In this document: piece by piece, positions 34,009 through 44,462 of the stretch
Layout of the letters: every line of letters begins with the position of its first letter
Position numbering within the stretch: position 1 is the first letter of the stretch
Assembly: GCA_905116865.2 (NCBI GenBank)
Contig: CAJHNH020006224.1
Span: 101,001 to 165,000, forward strand
Source of the DNA: Candidula unifasciata
Taxonomy: Eukaryota > Mollusca > Gastropoda > Stylommatophora > Geomitridae
Direction of reading: 5' to 3'
DNA length: 64,000 nucleotides
Made by a program: the position numbers and the translations under genes
Notes under the pieces: model-generated
Seen by the model: the letters and a program-made list of their open reading frames with translations, nothing else
Databases searched by the model: none
Told to the model about the DNA's origin: nothing

Positions 34009-34600
34009 ACACCTTAAGACAAACAGAGGAATTTAAGTATTTTGGAGCAATTTTCACATCCGTGGAAAACTGGACAGAGAAATTAGCTCGAGATGTACCA
34101 AAGCTAATCAACTAATGGGCAACTATCTCCCCTGTTGACACACAAGCAAATACCTCGGAGTACTAAAGTGAATCTTAACAGAGCTATTTTTTGCCACACT
34201 ATGCAATCAATGCCAAACGTGGACACTTATATTCTCCAGTGAACGTCAAATTGCGACAAACAGAGATGAAATTTCTTAGAAGAGCTGCAGGAGTTTTAAG
34301 GAAAGACAGAATACGAAATCACGAAATCTAGACGAATGCTAGGAATAAAGCCAGTGTTACAAATCATCAAAGAACAACAAATGAAATGGTTTGGACACCT
34401 AACAAGAATGCCACAGCGAGCCACACTAAAACGTTACAATGGGTATAGAGCGAGTGGAAGACCTCGGAAAATATGGAGTGATGACATTAAGAACGGCCTT
34501 ACAGAAATGAACATCAGTCTTAATAGTGCTCTTAACATTACATCTCCCCCTACACTTCGATGAGGTACAAGGTCGAAGAGAAGAAAGAAGAAGAAGAAGA
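34009..34600 (+). mobile_element. RTE-like LINE, 5'-truncated with TSD and GAA tail
   Basis: A 592-bp insertion flanked by a 12-bp TSD (atcaagtgcaca at 33997-34008 and 34601-34612). It encodes the RT C-terminus: QTEEFKYFGAIF, EMKFLRRAAGV, then, after frame breaks, EQQMKWFGHLTRMP and SGRPRKIWSDDIKNGL. It ends in agaagaaagaagaagaagaag. It is the best RTE-like copy for defining the 3' end. Confidence 0.8.
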
Positions 34601-34799
34601 ATCAAGTGCACACGAAGCGCACAGCAGTGGAAAAGAGAGTTGGAGTGGGGTGGGGGGTGGGTGGGCGGGGGTGATCCACAGGCAATGACACTGAGTATAA
34701 TTCGAGTGAAAAAGCGAGGACGTCTAAACAAAACAACACAATAAACTGCCATTTAAAAAAAAACTGCAAATTACTGCCTTTGTTGCACTTCTGCTGTGT

Positions 34800-34968
34800 A
34801 GGCAGGGGTTCTTCGAGTCTGAGGTTTTAGGGTCGCATGGCTAGTGCTGTCGCCATGGACTGTGCAGGTGAGAATTTTGTTGTTGTTGCTCGACCGCAGG
34901 ATTCGAAATAGGTTCTCTCGCATAAGAGCTCAACTTTCTAACCGTTCGGCCAGCGATGGACGTTGATG
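34800..34968 (-). repeat. SINE-5 (tRNA-derived)
   Basis: The minus-strand head is cgctggccgaacggttagaa with a B-box-like tttcgaatcc. The body shares cagactcgaagaaccc with 4972-5155. Confidence 0.55.
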
Positions 34969-35224
34969 AAATAAAGTAAAATAATGACGCATTAGATTCT
35001 TTAGAAGATATGAGCAATTTTCACGAGATGGAGCGAAATGGGGGAATCAAGTGCACACCCTATGTGACCCACAAACGACATAATATAATCCTTGACCCGT
35101 TCGTGTGGTGGAGAGATGTATCGATGGAAGCACTTACACACAAAACCCGCCATCTTTTTTCTGTCTTCCGCCTTATGAACAAGTGTATGATAACTTAGTC
35201 ATGTCAATGTCTTGATGCTGTTAT

Positions 35225-35560
35225 TCCAGGTAGTCCTGTCAAATTCTTGATACTGTCATTCCAGCTTCTTCTTTGCTCTCCTGTCTTCGATTACCCCCCC
35301 CCCCCCCTTTTTCCCATGTTCCTTGAAGTACAGTATTTTGCGATCAAATCATGTCTCACCACGTGCCCAAACCAAGCTAGCTTGCGACGTTTCACCACTG
35401 CCAAGAGAGGCTCTTGTTGTCCTGCAAATGTGTATCTTTCGTCTCTGACATATTGTTATTGTTATATTAGAAATAACTAATTCGTAAAATGCATCTATGG
35501 CAATTACACTCGAAAGCCTGAATTCTTTCCATTCCCACAGTGAGAGTCCAACTCTCACAT
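35225..35560 (-). mobile_element. RTE-like RT C-terminal relic
   Basis: The minus strand reads EPLLAVVKRRKLAWFGHVVRHD, the post-thumb motif of another RTE-like family. A C run at 35291-35307 breaks it. Confidence 0.6.
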
Positions 35561-35591
35561 ATGTATAAGAAAATTGACAATACCAGTGATT

Positions 35592-35705
35592 TGTGTGTGT
35601 GTGTGTGTGTATGTGTGTGTATATGTGTGTGTGTGCGCGTGTGTGTGCGTGTGCGTTCGCGCGCTTATGTGTGTGTGCGCGCGCGCGTGCGTGTGCATAT
35701 GTAGG
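35592..35705. repeat. (GT)n/(GC)n degenerate repeat
   Basis: Alternating purine-pyrimidine run rich in GT and CG steps. Confidence 0.85.
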
Positions 35706-35751
35706 AGCAGAGACAATTACATATTTTCAACTTTTCCCCCCTCTTTTGTCT

Positions 35752-35995
35752 GTAGTCGGCATCTGTGGCTTAGGCGCTGCGAACGCGCTTCGTAATTCCG
35801 GGAAGCTGGGTTCGATCCCAGCTGCGGACAGTTTGTCTTGCTATGGTTACGACACTGGTATCAAGAGCTGACCGTTAAGTTACAGTGGCAAACTACTAAT
35901 TGTAAAACGTGCCTAAAAAAACTACAACAGCCAAAACAATTCTGGGGTTGGTTCTACAACGTCTAGTAAAGGATATGCAACTAACTTATAACTTA
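35752..35995 (+). repeat. SINE-4 (tRNA-derived), full length
   Basis: Head gtcggcatctgtggcttagg and ggttcgatccc, end gtaaaggatatgcaactaac. Confidence 0.75.
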
Positions 35996-35999
35996 TTTG

Positions 36000-36225
36000 T
36001 TTGTGCGATTGTAGGTAATTGATTATTATGACTATTTACCAGAATCTTGCTTTTCTCGGCATTAATTTCCATGCCATATTTACCATAGACTATCTCTAAT
36101 TTTGTAGTAAGCTCTAGAAGTTCTGCTTCGGAACCAGCCACGAGATGGGTGTCGTCTGCGACACTTAAATTACCTAGTGGTCTTCCACCAATGGATATAG
36201 ATGTTTATTGATTTTCTAGTATAAA
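36000..36225 (-). mobile_element. RTE-like RT palm-domain relic
   Basis: The minus strand reads IGGRPLGNLSVADDTHLVAGSEAELLELTTKL, then YGMEINAEKSK. VADD is the metal-binding catalytic motif and the NAEKSK block follows it in RTE-like RTs. It starts right after the SINE-4 end. Confidence 0.7.
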
Positions 36226-36357
36226 CGACATAACAAAATAGTCATGACCACGACGACGTAATCATTTTATAAGAAATGCAGTAAAGAAAAAACCTTGTTT
36301 TGACGCTTTGAACTCCTTGGGTTTCAAGTTGTTGTTTTTTAAAATCTTACTGCCTGT

Positions 36358-36613
36358 AAACTTTAGGAGAATGAAGCACTAGAAACTGTTGGGGAAAAAA
36401 TGTACTGGAAACTTGTTGTTGTTGTTGAAAAGAAAGCGCTGACACTTTTTGAAAATCAGATATCTGACACTTTTTGAACTTCCAGTACAGGAAGCTTTTG
36501 AAAAATCAAGCACTAGAAACTTTTGGAAAATCAAGTATTAGAGACTTCTTGAAAATGAAGCATTGGAAACTTTAGGAAAAATAAACATTATAGTTTTTGG
36601 ACAATAAAGCACT
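36358..36613 (+). repeat. 25-bp degenerate minisatellite, about ten units
   Basis: The unit approximates aaacttttggaaaatcaag followed by cactag. Units 6-9 are the best conserved. One unit is expanded by a ttg repeat. Confidence 0.7.
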
Positions 36614-37380
36614 GTATCAGTACAGTTTCAATGGCAAAACAGGTTTCATTTACCGACCCTCTTGTTTTCCCTCCGTCGCCCCAGCTCCCGTCTGCACTAA
36701 TCAAAGCTCACTATATTCATGGAACCACATTTTCTCCAACAACGTGACAACAATTTGCCATTTATGTAGTACTACTTCCAAGAATTTAGATTAGCTAACA
36801 ACTAACTGCCTTCTGTCTTAAGGAATTTCTCATCTAAAGGTCGTATAAATATTTGGGAAACTTTTAGAATGTTGGCTTGTTGCGAAGCTAGAAAACTTTT
36901 TTTTTTTTTTTGGTTGATAGTCTCATAGCGAATAAATCAGGCCATTTTTTTTTTTGTTTTAAATTGCACCGGTGTTGGATGAGTAAATATCCACGCTCCT
37001 CTACCTTCCATTGTTACAATTCATTTGAGGTGTCAGAAAAAGCAAAAAAGTAAGACTACCTGTGGTAGTGGCTCTTATTTTAATTTTATTTGTATTTTCG
37101 GTTTGATGAGTGTAAGTATTTCTTCGCTGGATAATTAGCACACTGTTTTAATTATTTGTAAAGGTAAAGTCGATAGTTAATACTCACTGCAGATAGAAAT
37201 CATTTACCTCATAAATGCTCGGATACTCTCATAACATATCCCCCAGCAAGAAATGGTTGACAACATCATCAAATTTTGGCTTCTTGCATAGTGCTCTGAT
37301 GTGGATCCATCCTATCCGATTTTCTGTTTTTGCCGTCTAGTTATGGTTTTAGATATGACTGTGGTTCTGTATAACAGTAG
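36614..37380. other. No gene or repeat recognised
   Basis: T-rich, with long T runs near 36895 and 36945. Confidence 0.4.
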
Positions 37381-37384
37381 TCGG

Positions 37385-37680
37385 GACTAACTTCTTCTTT
37401 TTCCCAATTTCTCATACCCCAGTGGAGTATAGACACTCAGCCAACTCACGCCAAGCTGTTCCATCCTTTGCAGCTCTTCCCATATCCTTCCCATCATGTT
37501 AACTTCCCTTTTTAACTACTCCCTTCTCCATGTGTTTTTTCATCTTACTTTTTTTCTATGCCCCTGTGGGTTCCAGTGCAAAGACATTCTAGCTATATTG
37601 TTCTCAGGTTTTCTCAACGTGTGTCCTATCCAACGCCAGTTGCGACTTCCTGCACTCTGTTGACGTCCAGTATAAGACTG
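37385..37680 (-). mobile_element. RTE-like RT C-terminal relic
   Basis: The minus strand reads WRWIGHTLRKPENNIARMSLHWNPQGH, then frame-broken NTWRRE and MMGRIWEELQRM. Same family as 57.55-57.9 kb. Confidence 0.65.
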
Positions 37681-37954
37681 CTTATATAAAGCCTAATATC
37701 AATCATCTTGCTAATGGCTTCAAACGGAGGAGCGCACTGGAGAGGATACAAAGTGTGTCCTAAGAAGAGGAAACACAACCTGAAAACATAATGCCATAGC
37801 AGTGTGGACTAGACCCTAAGCCTGGGTTGTCTGCTTGTCTAGGAGGAAAGGATTTGTGCGCAGACAAAACACCACTCTTCTGACCAGGCAGCTTCTGCAG
37901 CATGCCTTGTTCCAGGTTTCGTGCTATGGAGAGGATGAACTGACGGACTGACTT

Positions 37955-38160
37955 TCTAACCCCACTATTACATCACACAAGCGATAAACACCCGATGACA
38001 CAAAGTGCCACCATGTGGATGAGGATCACCGTGGAGAGGTCCAAGAAACCGCGTTCAGACAATTGACCATATTGATGGCCAGCCTATATTGCGGCCCCTG
38101 GCAAAAGCCAGAGTGGGGCTTCAAATAACAAAAAAATTACGTCCTGAAAAGGACGTAAAG
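37955..38160 (-). repeat. SINE-2 with AGTC tail
   Basis: On the minus strand it ends gtggggttagaaagtcagtcc. Confidence 0.75.
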
Positions 38161-38316
38161 ACGATCATATATAAGAGGATGAATGTCATCCTCCTCTTTA
38201 TATATGGGCGGGTTTCGCTATTTTCCCTCGGCATGCCCTGGGATTACCCTGCCTTTTTTACATTTTAAACACTGCATGGCTATCAACATTATCATCATTA
38301 TCATTATCATCATCAT

Positions 38317-38424
38317 CTTTTTCTTCTTCTTCTTCTTCTTCTTCTTCTTCTTCTTCTTCTTCTTCTTCTTCTTCTTCTTCTTCTTCTTCTTCTTCTTCTT
38401 CTTCTTCTTCTTCTTCTTCTTCTT
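38317..38424. repeat. (CTT)n microsatellite, expanded LINE tail
   Basis: About 36 CTT units. On the minus strand it follows the 3' end of the RNase H LINE relic at 38430-39010, in the place of a short GAA tail. Confidence 0.9.
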
Positions 38425-38429
38425 TGTGT

Positions 38430-39010
38430 TCGGTTTCGTATGCTCAGATTAGGTGGATTGCCTCTATGAAGTCGCATGTCAGCTACAGGTCCTTCATGGT
38501 TGCTCTGCACACTTTGCTCTTGAGACCAGGTGTCTTTTTAAAGTTGTAGGTAGAGTGGGCAGGTTTGCAGAGTGTGCTCAGGTGTTTGTGGTCCTGTCAG
38601 TCAAGCAACATGTGGGGACTGTACAGTCTTTATTTTATGCATGTGGTAGTTGAGCCTGAAGTTTCCTGTTTTTAGACGGAATATTGTTGTATGTTGCTTT
38701 CTGTTGAGTCTGCTGATGGGGTGTTGTGGTTGTTTACTCTAAGTTTTTCTCTCTCCAAAATTCTTTTTATTTTTCCTTGATAAGTGTTTTGATTTCTGAT
38801 AGTAAGAATAAATAGGTGTATTGTTTTTCCTTAGTTCTATTTTTTTTTTGCAACTCTATCCGCTAACTCATTTCCTGGTACGCCGCAGTGAGCAGGTATC
38901 CACTGGAGAACGATTTGATTGCTTTCTGAGTCTGTTAAGCTGGCGTGACAGGTCTCTCTTCATGTTATCTCGTGGATCCCTTTGAGTCGCCTGGAGGACT
39001 GACATGCAGT
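38430..39010 (-). mobile_element. LINE-A-like RNase H relic
   Basis: The minus strand reads VLQATQRDPRDNMKRDLS and then VLQWIPAHCGVPGNELADRV, with frame breaks between the two. The second block carries the terminal RNase H histidine and aspartate. The rest is decayed to the GAA tail. Confidence 0.65.
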
Positions 39011-39487
39011 CACACTGGAAAACATTTCATCACTTGATGGAACAAGTCATCATTTGATTCTCGCCAACGTTCTCTCGCAGTGCAATCACTGCATCAGCAT
39101 TGTCCACTATCCGCAGTAGCCCAGCCCACATGCATGAGGGCTTATTCATTTCCTCTTACATGCGCTGATAAAGAAGTACATAAAGAGAAGAACACTGCAT
39201 TTATCATAAACAGTCAAATCATCCGACGAAAGATGCCTTGCGAATACTATAACAACAATTGCAATGGGAAAAAAATATTTCTTTGAAATTAGAAATTATA
39301 CTCATTACTGTTGGCATTTCCATAGGACAGTGTTATACTGCGCTATTAGAGTGCATACGAATGGTGGCCAAAGTAAATGGCGAATGTCACCGGAAATACC
39401 CGCTCGTAGTTAAAAAAGTTTCCACAATTAGAGTGTGAGATTTTGATACCATTATTGCCATTCCATGTATTTTCCTGCTTCTTCCAA

Positions 39488-39650
39488 TATATTCTTCTTC
39501 TTCTTCTTTTTCTTCGCGTTCACCAGCTGTAAACTCTGGTGAAAAGCTCTGGTTGTTTATCTACTTCTGGACTTCATTCCTGTTCCTGAACCTGAGTGTT
39601 GCGTGTGCATCCGTTTGACAGACCTGACTCATTTGTGTGCAGACCCAAAA
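39488..39650 (-). repeat. SINE-1 3' half
   Basis: The tail side is attcttcttcttcttc on the plus strand, then ttcgcgttcaccagctg. Confidence 0.7.
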
Positions 39651-40085
39651 CATTTAACTCTAAACCTGAATGGAATCTTTTCCTCAATTATCACTCGTCT
39701 CTTCGTTATCCCCTACCCCTCTTATGTAACACGGTCCATGGTATCCTGTTCCGACGAATCCACCTAAATCCCTGTATCATTCGTGACCCGCCTGTTGCGT
39801 CTTTTTTTCGTAGTAGAGGCTGTCCTAGACATCGTCTACCCATTTGTAACTCACCACGAAGATATCTTTTGTGATAACTCAGAGGAGCTTCAACGGAAAC
39901 CTTACATGTATGACTGAAATTACGGTAACCATGTCATTGTTGTGTTGCCTGTCAATATTGTCGTTAGAGATGTCAAGAGCGTTAAGTATGTGACATTACA
40001 TGGCAGACAGATGTTATAACGTCATAATTACAGTTTAAAGATGGCTGTTTAGAAACTTCCTTCTCCACTCATACACTTAAAAATA
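39651..40085. other. No gene or repeat recognised
   Basis: A 92-codon open frame at 39596-39874 begins inside SINE-1 and shows no domain. Confidence 0.4.
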
Positions 40086-40212
40086 TATAGGCATGTGTGT
40101 GGGTGAATGTGTGAGTGTCTGCATATGAGTGTGTATATGAGTGTGTGTGTAAGTGTGTGTATGAATGTGTGCGGGTTTGTGTATGTTTGTGAGTCTGTGT
40201 GTGTGTGTGTTT
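40086..40212. repeat. Degenerate (GT)n-rich repeat
   Basis: Interrupted GT/GA-rich run. Confidence 0.7.
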
Positions 40213-40494
40213 TTTAAAAATAAACTATAATGTTGGTGTTACCTTTTTTTTAAACAGAAAAATAAAAGACGTCCCCTGAAAAAGTTCCCCCTCTAATGGA
40301 TCTTTTAGAGTAAAAATAAATAAAACTTTATTGTGGTCAGGGTAATAAACTACATGTGGTTAAAATCGTGACAAGAACCTAGCCCTGATCTGAGAGTTCA
40401 GAAAATCTAGGCGGTACTAAAACACTCTCGCTCACGGGTATGGTACATAGTTATAAATGTCACATACAAGTTTCCCCAGCGGTTCCATTTTTTG

Positions 40495-40700
40495 AAAACA
40501 AGAGAAGACCCATTGGCTCCTCCTTCGCCCATGTAGGTTCTGGGGATGGGGTGTGGGGGGGGGGGGGAACAAAAATAGACCCATTGTCCCTCAACAAGCA
40601 TGCTGTAAAGGGACTAAAAAAATTTTACTGAAATCACATGTGTTGGGTGGAAAGTGTCAAATATCGCAGCATAGTTGTAAACCACAATGCAACCGTCTTT
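40495..40700 (+). repeat. SINE-1b with SINE-1 head
   Basis: A SINE-1 head (catgtaggttctgggg, caacaagcatgctgtaaa) is joined to the SINE-1b 3' half (atcacatgtgttgggtggaaa, caaatatcgcagc). It shows that the two halves form one element. Confidence 0.6.
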
Positions 40701-40729
40701 CTGTGTGTAGTTAGCTCATCAAGAATATG

Positions 40730-40848
40730 GTGCTGGTCTCATATTTTTTATAGACCAAATGGCTCTTGACTTCAGGATGGGAAAGGCTACTCTAGCTGTC
40801 TTTACTTCTCAAAACATTTCCTGGTACCCATAAGTCGACCTGAGATTT
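40730..40848 (-). repeat. SINE-3 fragment
   Basis: Plus strand tttatagaccaaatggc, then ttcctggtacccataagtcgacc. Confidence 0.5.
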
Positions 40849-40929
40849 CGAAAGCGAATTGAGCACATGATCATGGCACTAACAGCATATGTTCTGTCTA
40901 TCACTGCTGCAGCATTTATACGTATAATT

Positions 40930-41190
40930 TGTGTATAACAAGCTAGATGTTGTAAGGGCCCTTTGGGAGCGAGTGAACAGTGCAGAGGCACAGACTGTTC
41001 ATTACGCTGCAGGGAGTTACCAATGGATCGGACCGACGCTCAGCACTGAATGGAAAGGCGAGACGGATATACAATCAGTTACTGGTGCTATTGGAATTGG
41101 AACTCTTCGACTGCTGCTGAAGATGGGGACCGAGAGTTTATGGGAGGGTCCCGAGTTCCAAAATGTCGAGTCCTAATTCAACTATCAACT
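40930..41190 (+). mobile_element. LINE-Y 3' end
   Basis: One open frame reads NKLDVVRALWERV, IGIGTLRLLLKMGTESLWEG and QNVES plus stop. It aligns with the other LINE-Y ends, but the zinc-knuckle cysteines are lost. It is followed by aattcaactatcaactatc. Confidence 0.65.
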
Positions 41191-41800
41191 ATCACGTAAA
41201 AATACACACTTTATAACCTTATATCTAGAACAGGAGATAAGCCAAAATCCAAGAAACAGAGGAACACACTAGATCATTTGATCCTACACGACAACACCAA
41301 GAGAGTCCTGTATGGTCAGATAACCCCCACATTAACACAAAAGGTCGACTTTGAAAAAGATAAACTTTTTATCCAAGTCCCGAAGAACATACATGTCAAC
41401 TATCAGATGTGTTCCATGCAGAGGTTACAAGTGTATCTTTTCTAGAGCTTTTTCGATAACGTTTTCTAAGGCTGTTGTTAGTTACTGCGATAACATAACT
41501 GTCATCCGTCTGTGTTATGACAGTGTCTGCCACCTTGACATAATTTTTAGACCGTTATTTTCCAGTCGTATTCTGTTCTTTTCTTGAGCGTTTAAATGGC
41601 TAAGTGTCCCTACAAGTGTGTCGTGCTGTCTATTTTTGTATATCTGGGTCCTGTATTTTAGTTCTGTAGTTCAACTAGTTATCCCTACTGGTATTTGTAA
41701 TGCTAGGGAAGTCTCGTCTATGTCTGGGGTCCAGTTATGGTTATACTTCAAGACAAAGATGCAAATCCTTTATTTTATAGACAGATACGGATTTATTACA
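41191..41800. other. No gene or repeat recognised
   Basis: Short open frames at 41351-41587 and 41618-41803 show no motif. Confidence 0.4.
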
Positions 41801-41807
41801 TAGATGA

Positions 41808-41921
41808 CATTGGCTCCCAGGTCGACCCAGCCTCAAATGGGTCTCAGGTAACTTTCTGGGAAGTAATGGCGGCCGACGTGATGTTGACTTCTTCAAACAT
41901 CGAGGGTCGATTGGTCTATAT
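41808..41921 (+). repeat. SINE-3 body, interrupted by a hAT-like element
   Basis: Landmarks caggtcgacccagcc, gtaatggcggccgacgtgatg and attggtctat, cut by the element that begins at 41922. Confidence 0.65.
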
Positions 41922-42136
41922 CAGGGGTTCTCAACATATTGGTCGCGCCTTTTTTTTTTTTTGGGGAGGGGGGGGGGGGTCGAACGACCCGTTCTCAGGT
42001 GATGCCTAAGACCATCGGAAAACACACATTCATTGAAATAATGAAGTAGTAATGAAACTAATGATATGTTTGGGGCCGCCACAGCATGGGGAACTTTATT
42101 GAAGGGTCACGGCATTAGTAAGGTTGAGCGCCACTG
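41922..42136. mobile_element. hAT-like miniature element with 8-bp TSD
   Basis: 215 bp. The ends caggggttctcaac and gttgagcgccactg are inverted repeats (11 of 14 match). Flanks gtctatat (41914-41921) and gtctacat (42137-42144) form an 8-bp TSD with one difference. It has no coding capacity. A relative lies at 60527-60665. Confidence 0.75.
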
Positions 42137-42159
42137 GTCTACATCAATATCATAGAAGA

Positions 42160-42290
42160 ACACACTAGACAACATACAATTCGAAAGCTATAGGTACCGT
42201 GCAGGGAATCGAACCTGTCATCTTCAGACGGCCGTCTGACATTCCCGGCATGGTAAGTATAGCTTTTGATTTTTATGTTGTCTAGTGTGT
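42160..42290. repeat. 131-bp hairpin (foldback) with tRNA-like core
   Basis: The outer 17 bases (acacactagacaacata) are perfectly complementary to the last 17. Inner arms pair imperfectly (aaagctata/tatagctttt, gggaat/attccc). The centre holds a perfect 14-bp palindrome cagacggccgtctg (42225-42238). On the minus strand caggttcgattccctg resembles a tRNA T-arm. Confidence 0.7.
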
Positions 42291-42785
42291 ATTTCTATCT
42301 TTCTACTTCTTTCTTTGAGTGCCGATCAATGCAAGGCTAGCCACATCTGCTCGATACGCTATTGTCGTGTAGGGCGGTATTTACTTACTTTTACTCAGTT
42401 GAGTGAACGGAGGGGTCATGATCATACTAGTCGCCTGGTTTCCCAGAAGATTTGAATGTACCCATGTTTAGTTAGGCTTGATTGACATGGGAATACAGTT
42501 CAATCAGAAGAATTCAGCTTGACTAGCATTTATCCGTAATACCACGGGTGGTCAGGCTCAAGTGAAAGCCACATCTGAACCGAACCTGGCCATATTTTTT
42601 TAGCCAGTTAAAAATTTGCAAAGCCTAATGCTTTCATCCAGTCTGTTATCTAGTACATGCTATGATATTGCAATCTTGCTTACATCAGTGTCAGGGTCGC
42701 TTGAACCGGGAGGCTTACGTACCTTGAGCCTTCGCCACTTAAGAATATTTCTATGGGAAGATGGAGAAAAACAAAGAGAGGAAGG
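42291..42785. other. No gene or repeat recognised
   Basis: No supported feature before the GAA array. Confidence 0.45.
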
Positions 42786-42792
42786 AGGAGAA

Positions 42793-43042
42793 AAGAAGAA
42801 GAAGAAGAAGAAGAAGAAGAAGAAGAAGAAGAAGAAGAAGAAGAAGAAGAAGAAGAAGAAGAAGAAGAAGAAGAAGAAGAAGAAGAAGAAGAAGAAGAAG
42901 AAGAAGAAGAAGAAGAAGAAGAAGAAGAAGAAGAAGAAGAAGAAGAAGAAAAAGAAGAAGAAGAAGAAGAAGAAGAAGAAGAAGAAGAAGAAGAAGAAGA
43001 AGAAGAAGAAGAAAAAGAAGAAGAAGAAGAAGAAGAAGAAGA
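42793..43042. repeat. (GAA)n microsatellite
   Basis: About 83 AAG units with two AAAAAG interruptions. Poly-K/E/R frames across it are artefacts. Confidence 0.95.
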
Positions 43043-43284
43043 ATTTGATGATGAAAAAGAAGGAAGAGGAGGATGCGGAAGAGTAGAAAAAGAAGGAGAA
43101 TAAATGGAATAAGAAGAATGCGAAGAATATTAAAGAAGAATTGAAAGAAAAAGAATTGGGGGGGGGGGGGGAAATCAGTTAGAAGGGGGGAAACAGTATT
43201 TGAAAAACGGGGAAACCAAGATGTTTAAAAGCGAGGGTCCCAAGACAACTTTTCACAAATATCAGACATTGTAATTATTGTTAT

Positions 43285-43400
43285 TGTTCTCATCATGATA
43301 CGAAAAAAAGTAAAACTGGAACATGTGACCGCTCGAAAGGTTTATGGAAAGAAATTCAGAGGTCGTCATCGCGTGAAGATTATTGACAGCCTATGGACTT
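43285..43400 (+). mobile_element. RTE-like RT C-terminal relic
   Basis: Reads KLEHVTARKVYGKKFRGRHRVKIIDSLW, the same block as the relic at 9.6 kb. SINE-4 follows directly. Confidence 0.6.
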
Positions 43401-43590
43401 AGTGTCTGCGCATGTGGCTTAGGTGTTGAGAACGCGGCTCGTAATGCCGGGTTGCCGGGTGTGATACCAGATGCGGGCCTTGCTCCTTGCGTTGGTTTCG
43501 ACAGTAGTACGAAGAAGCCAGCCGTTCAGATAGTAATGGCAAACTCATGGATGCAAATGTGCCTAGAAAAACCACAACGGTAAAAAAATG
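43400..43590 (+). repeat. SINE-4 (tRNA-derived)
   Basis: Head gcgcatgtggcttaggtg and a mutated B box (ggtgtgatacc), body gtttcgacagtag, 3'-truncated. Confidence 0.65.
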
Positions 43591-43604
43591 ATTTTTTTTT
43601 CTGC

Positions 43605-43690
43605 AAAGTCCTATATGCAGACGACACAGTTCTCCTTTCCAACAGTGTACAAGTTTTAGAAAAAATTAAGCGACTGCTCAAAAGTAGTCA
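43605..43690 (+). mobile_element. RT catalytic-core scrap
   Basis: Reads KVLYADDTVLLSNSVQVLEKIKRLL. YADD is the RT active-site motif. Confidence 0.6.
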
Positions 43691-44002
43691 AAAGACTTGT
43701 ATTAGCAATGCAGTGATTAAATAGCATGAAGAACCTATGGCAACGCACTAGTAAATTGGTCAAAGTAAAAAAAGCACATGGGGCCGGAGAGCTGGCTAGG
43801 GAAAGGGATACTTTCAGGCGTGCCGTGAAGAGAGCGACGTTCTGTAAACGACTTGCTGATTGATGATGAACGTCCTGTAAAGGAGGCGCAACAAACTTTT
43901 TTGAATTAGTATCGATAGGTGCTAGCATCCGAGCTATTGAATGCTGCTGGAGTTCCTGCGCAGAGGCATGATCACCCACCACAGTCAAGGCACTGAATGA
44001 TA

Positions 44003-44272
44003 TCTTCTTTTTCTTTTTCGCGTTCATAGACTGTAAAATCTAATATAGACGTTGTCATTGTTCCAGAACTTGAATTTTGTGTGTTCACCCGTTTTATAGA
44101 TTTGGCTTATGTGTATGCAAACGGTTGGTGCATCGTCTCTCAGGCAGATGAATTTCGACTTTATAGAAAACTCCCCTAATTAGTCGACTTTTACGACATT
44201 CTCGTTAGGGGCAGTCGGTCTATTCTCTTTGTCCTTCAAGATAAAGCGTTGGAACCCACACGGGGACACTGA
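44003..44272 (-). repeat. SINE-1, near full length
   Basis: Plus strand atcttctttttctttttcgcg through ggaacccacacgggg. Confidence 0.7.
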
Positions 44273-44335
44273 TGATATGGTGCTGGTGAGATAAGACAAA
44301 ACTTTCACGATCTCCACAATTACATGTACTTCTAC

Positions 44336-44462
44336 TTTTCTTCTTCTTCTTCGTTCACCGGCTGTGAATTCCGGCGGAAGGTCGAGGTTAGTCGTCCGCT
44401 TGAACTTTTGGCTTTTACCTAGACCTGAGTTTTACGTGTACAACCGTTTTACTGGCTTTTGC
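44336..44462 (-). repeat. SINE-1 3' half
   Basis: A second copy close behind the first in the same orientation (plus strand cttttcttcttcttcttcg, ttcaccggctgtg). Confidence 0.6.

Noticed and set aside
34800..34968. Genuine tRNA gene
   Set aside because: Box-like sequences are present, but the acceptor stem does not pair and the sequence continues as a SINE body found elsewhere. The same reasoning was applied to the other tRNA-like heads.
42616..43103. Lysine-, glutamate- and arginine-rich frames
   Set aside because: Three frames of the GAA array.
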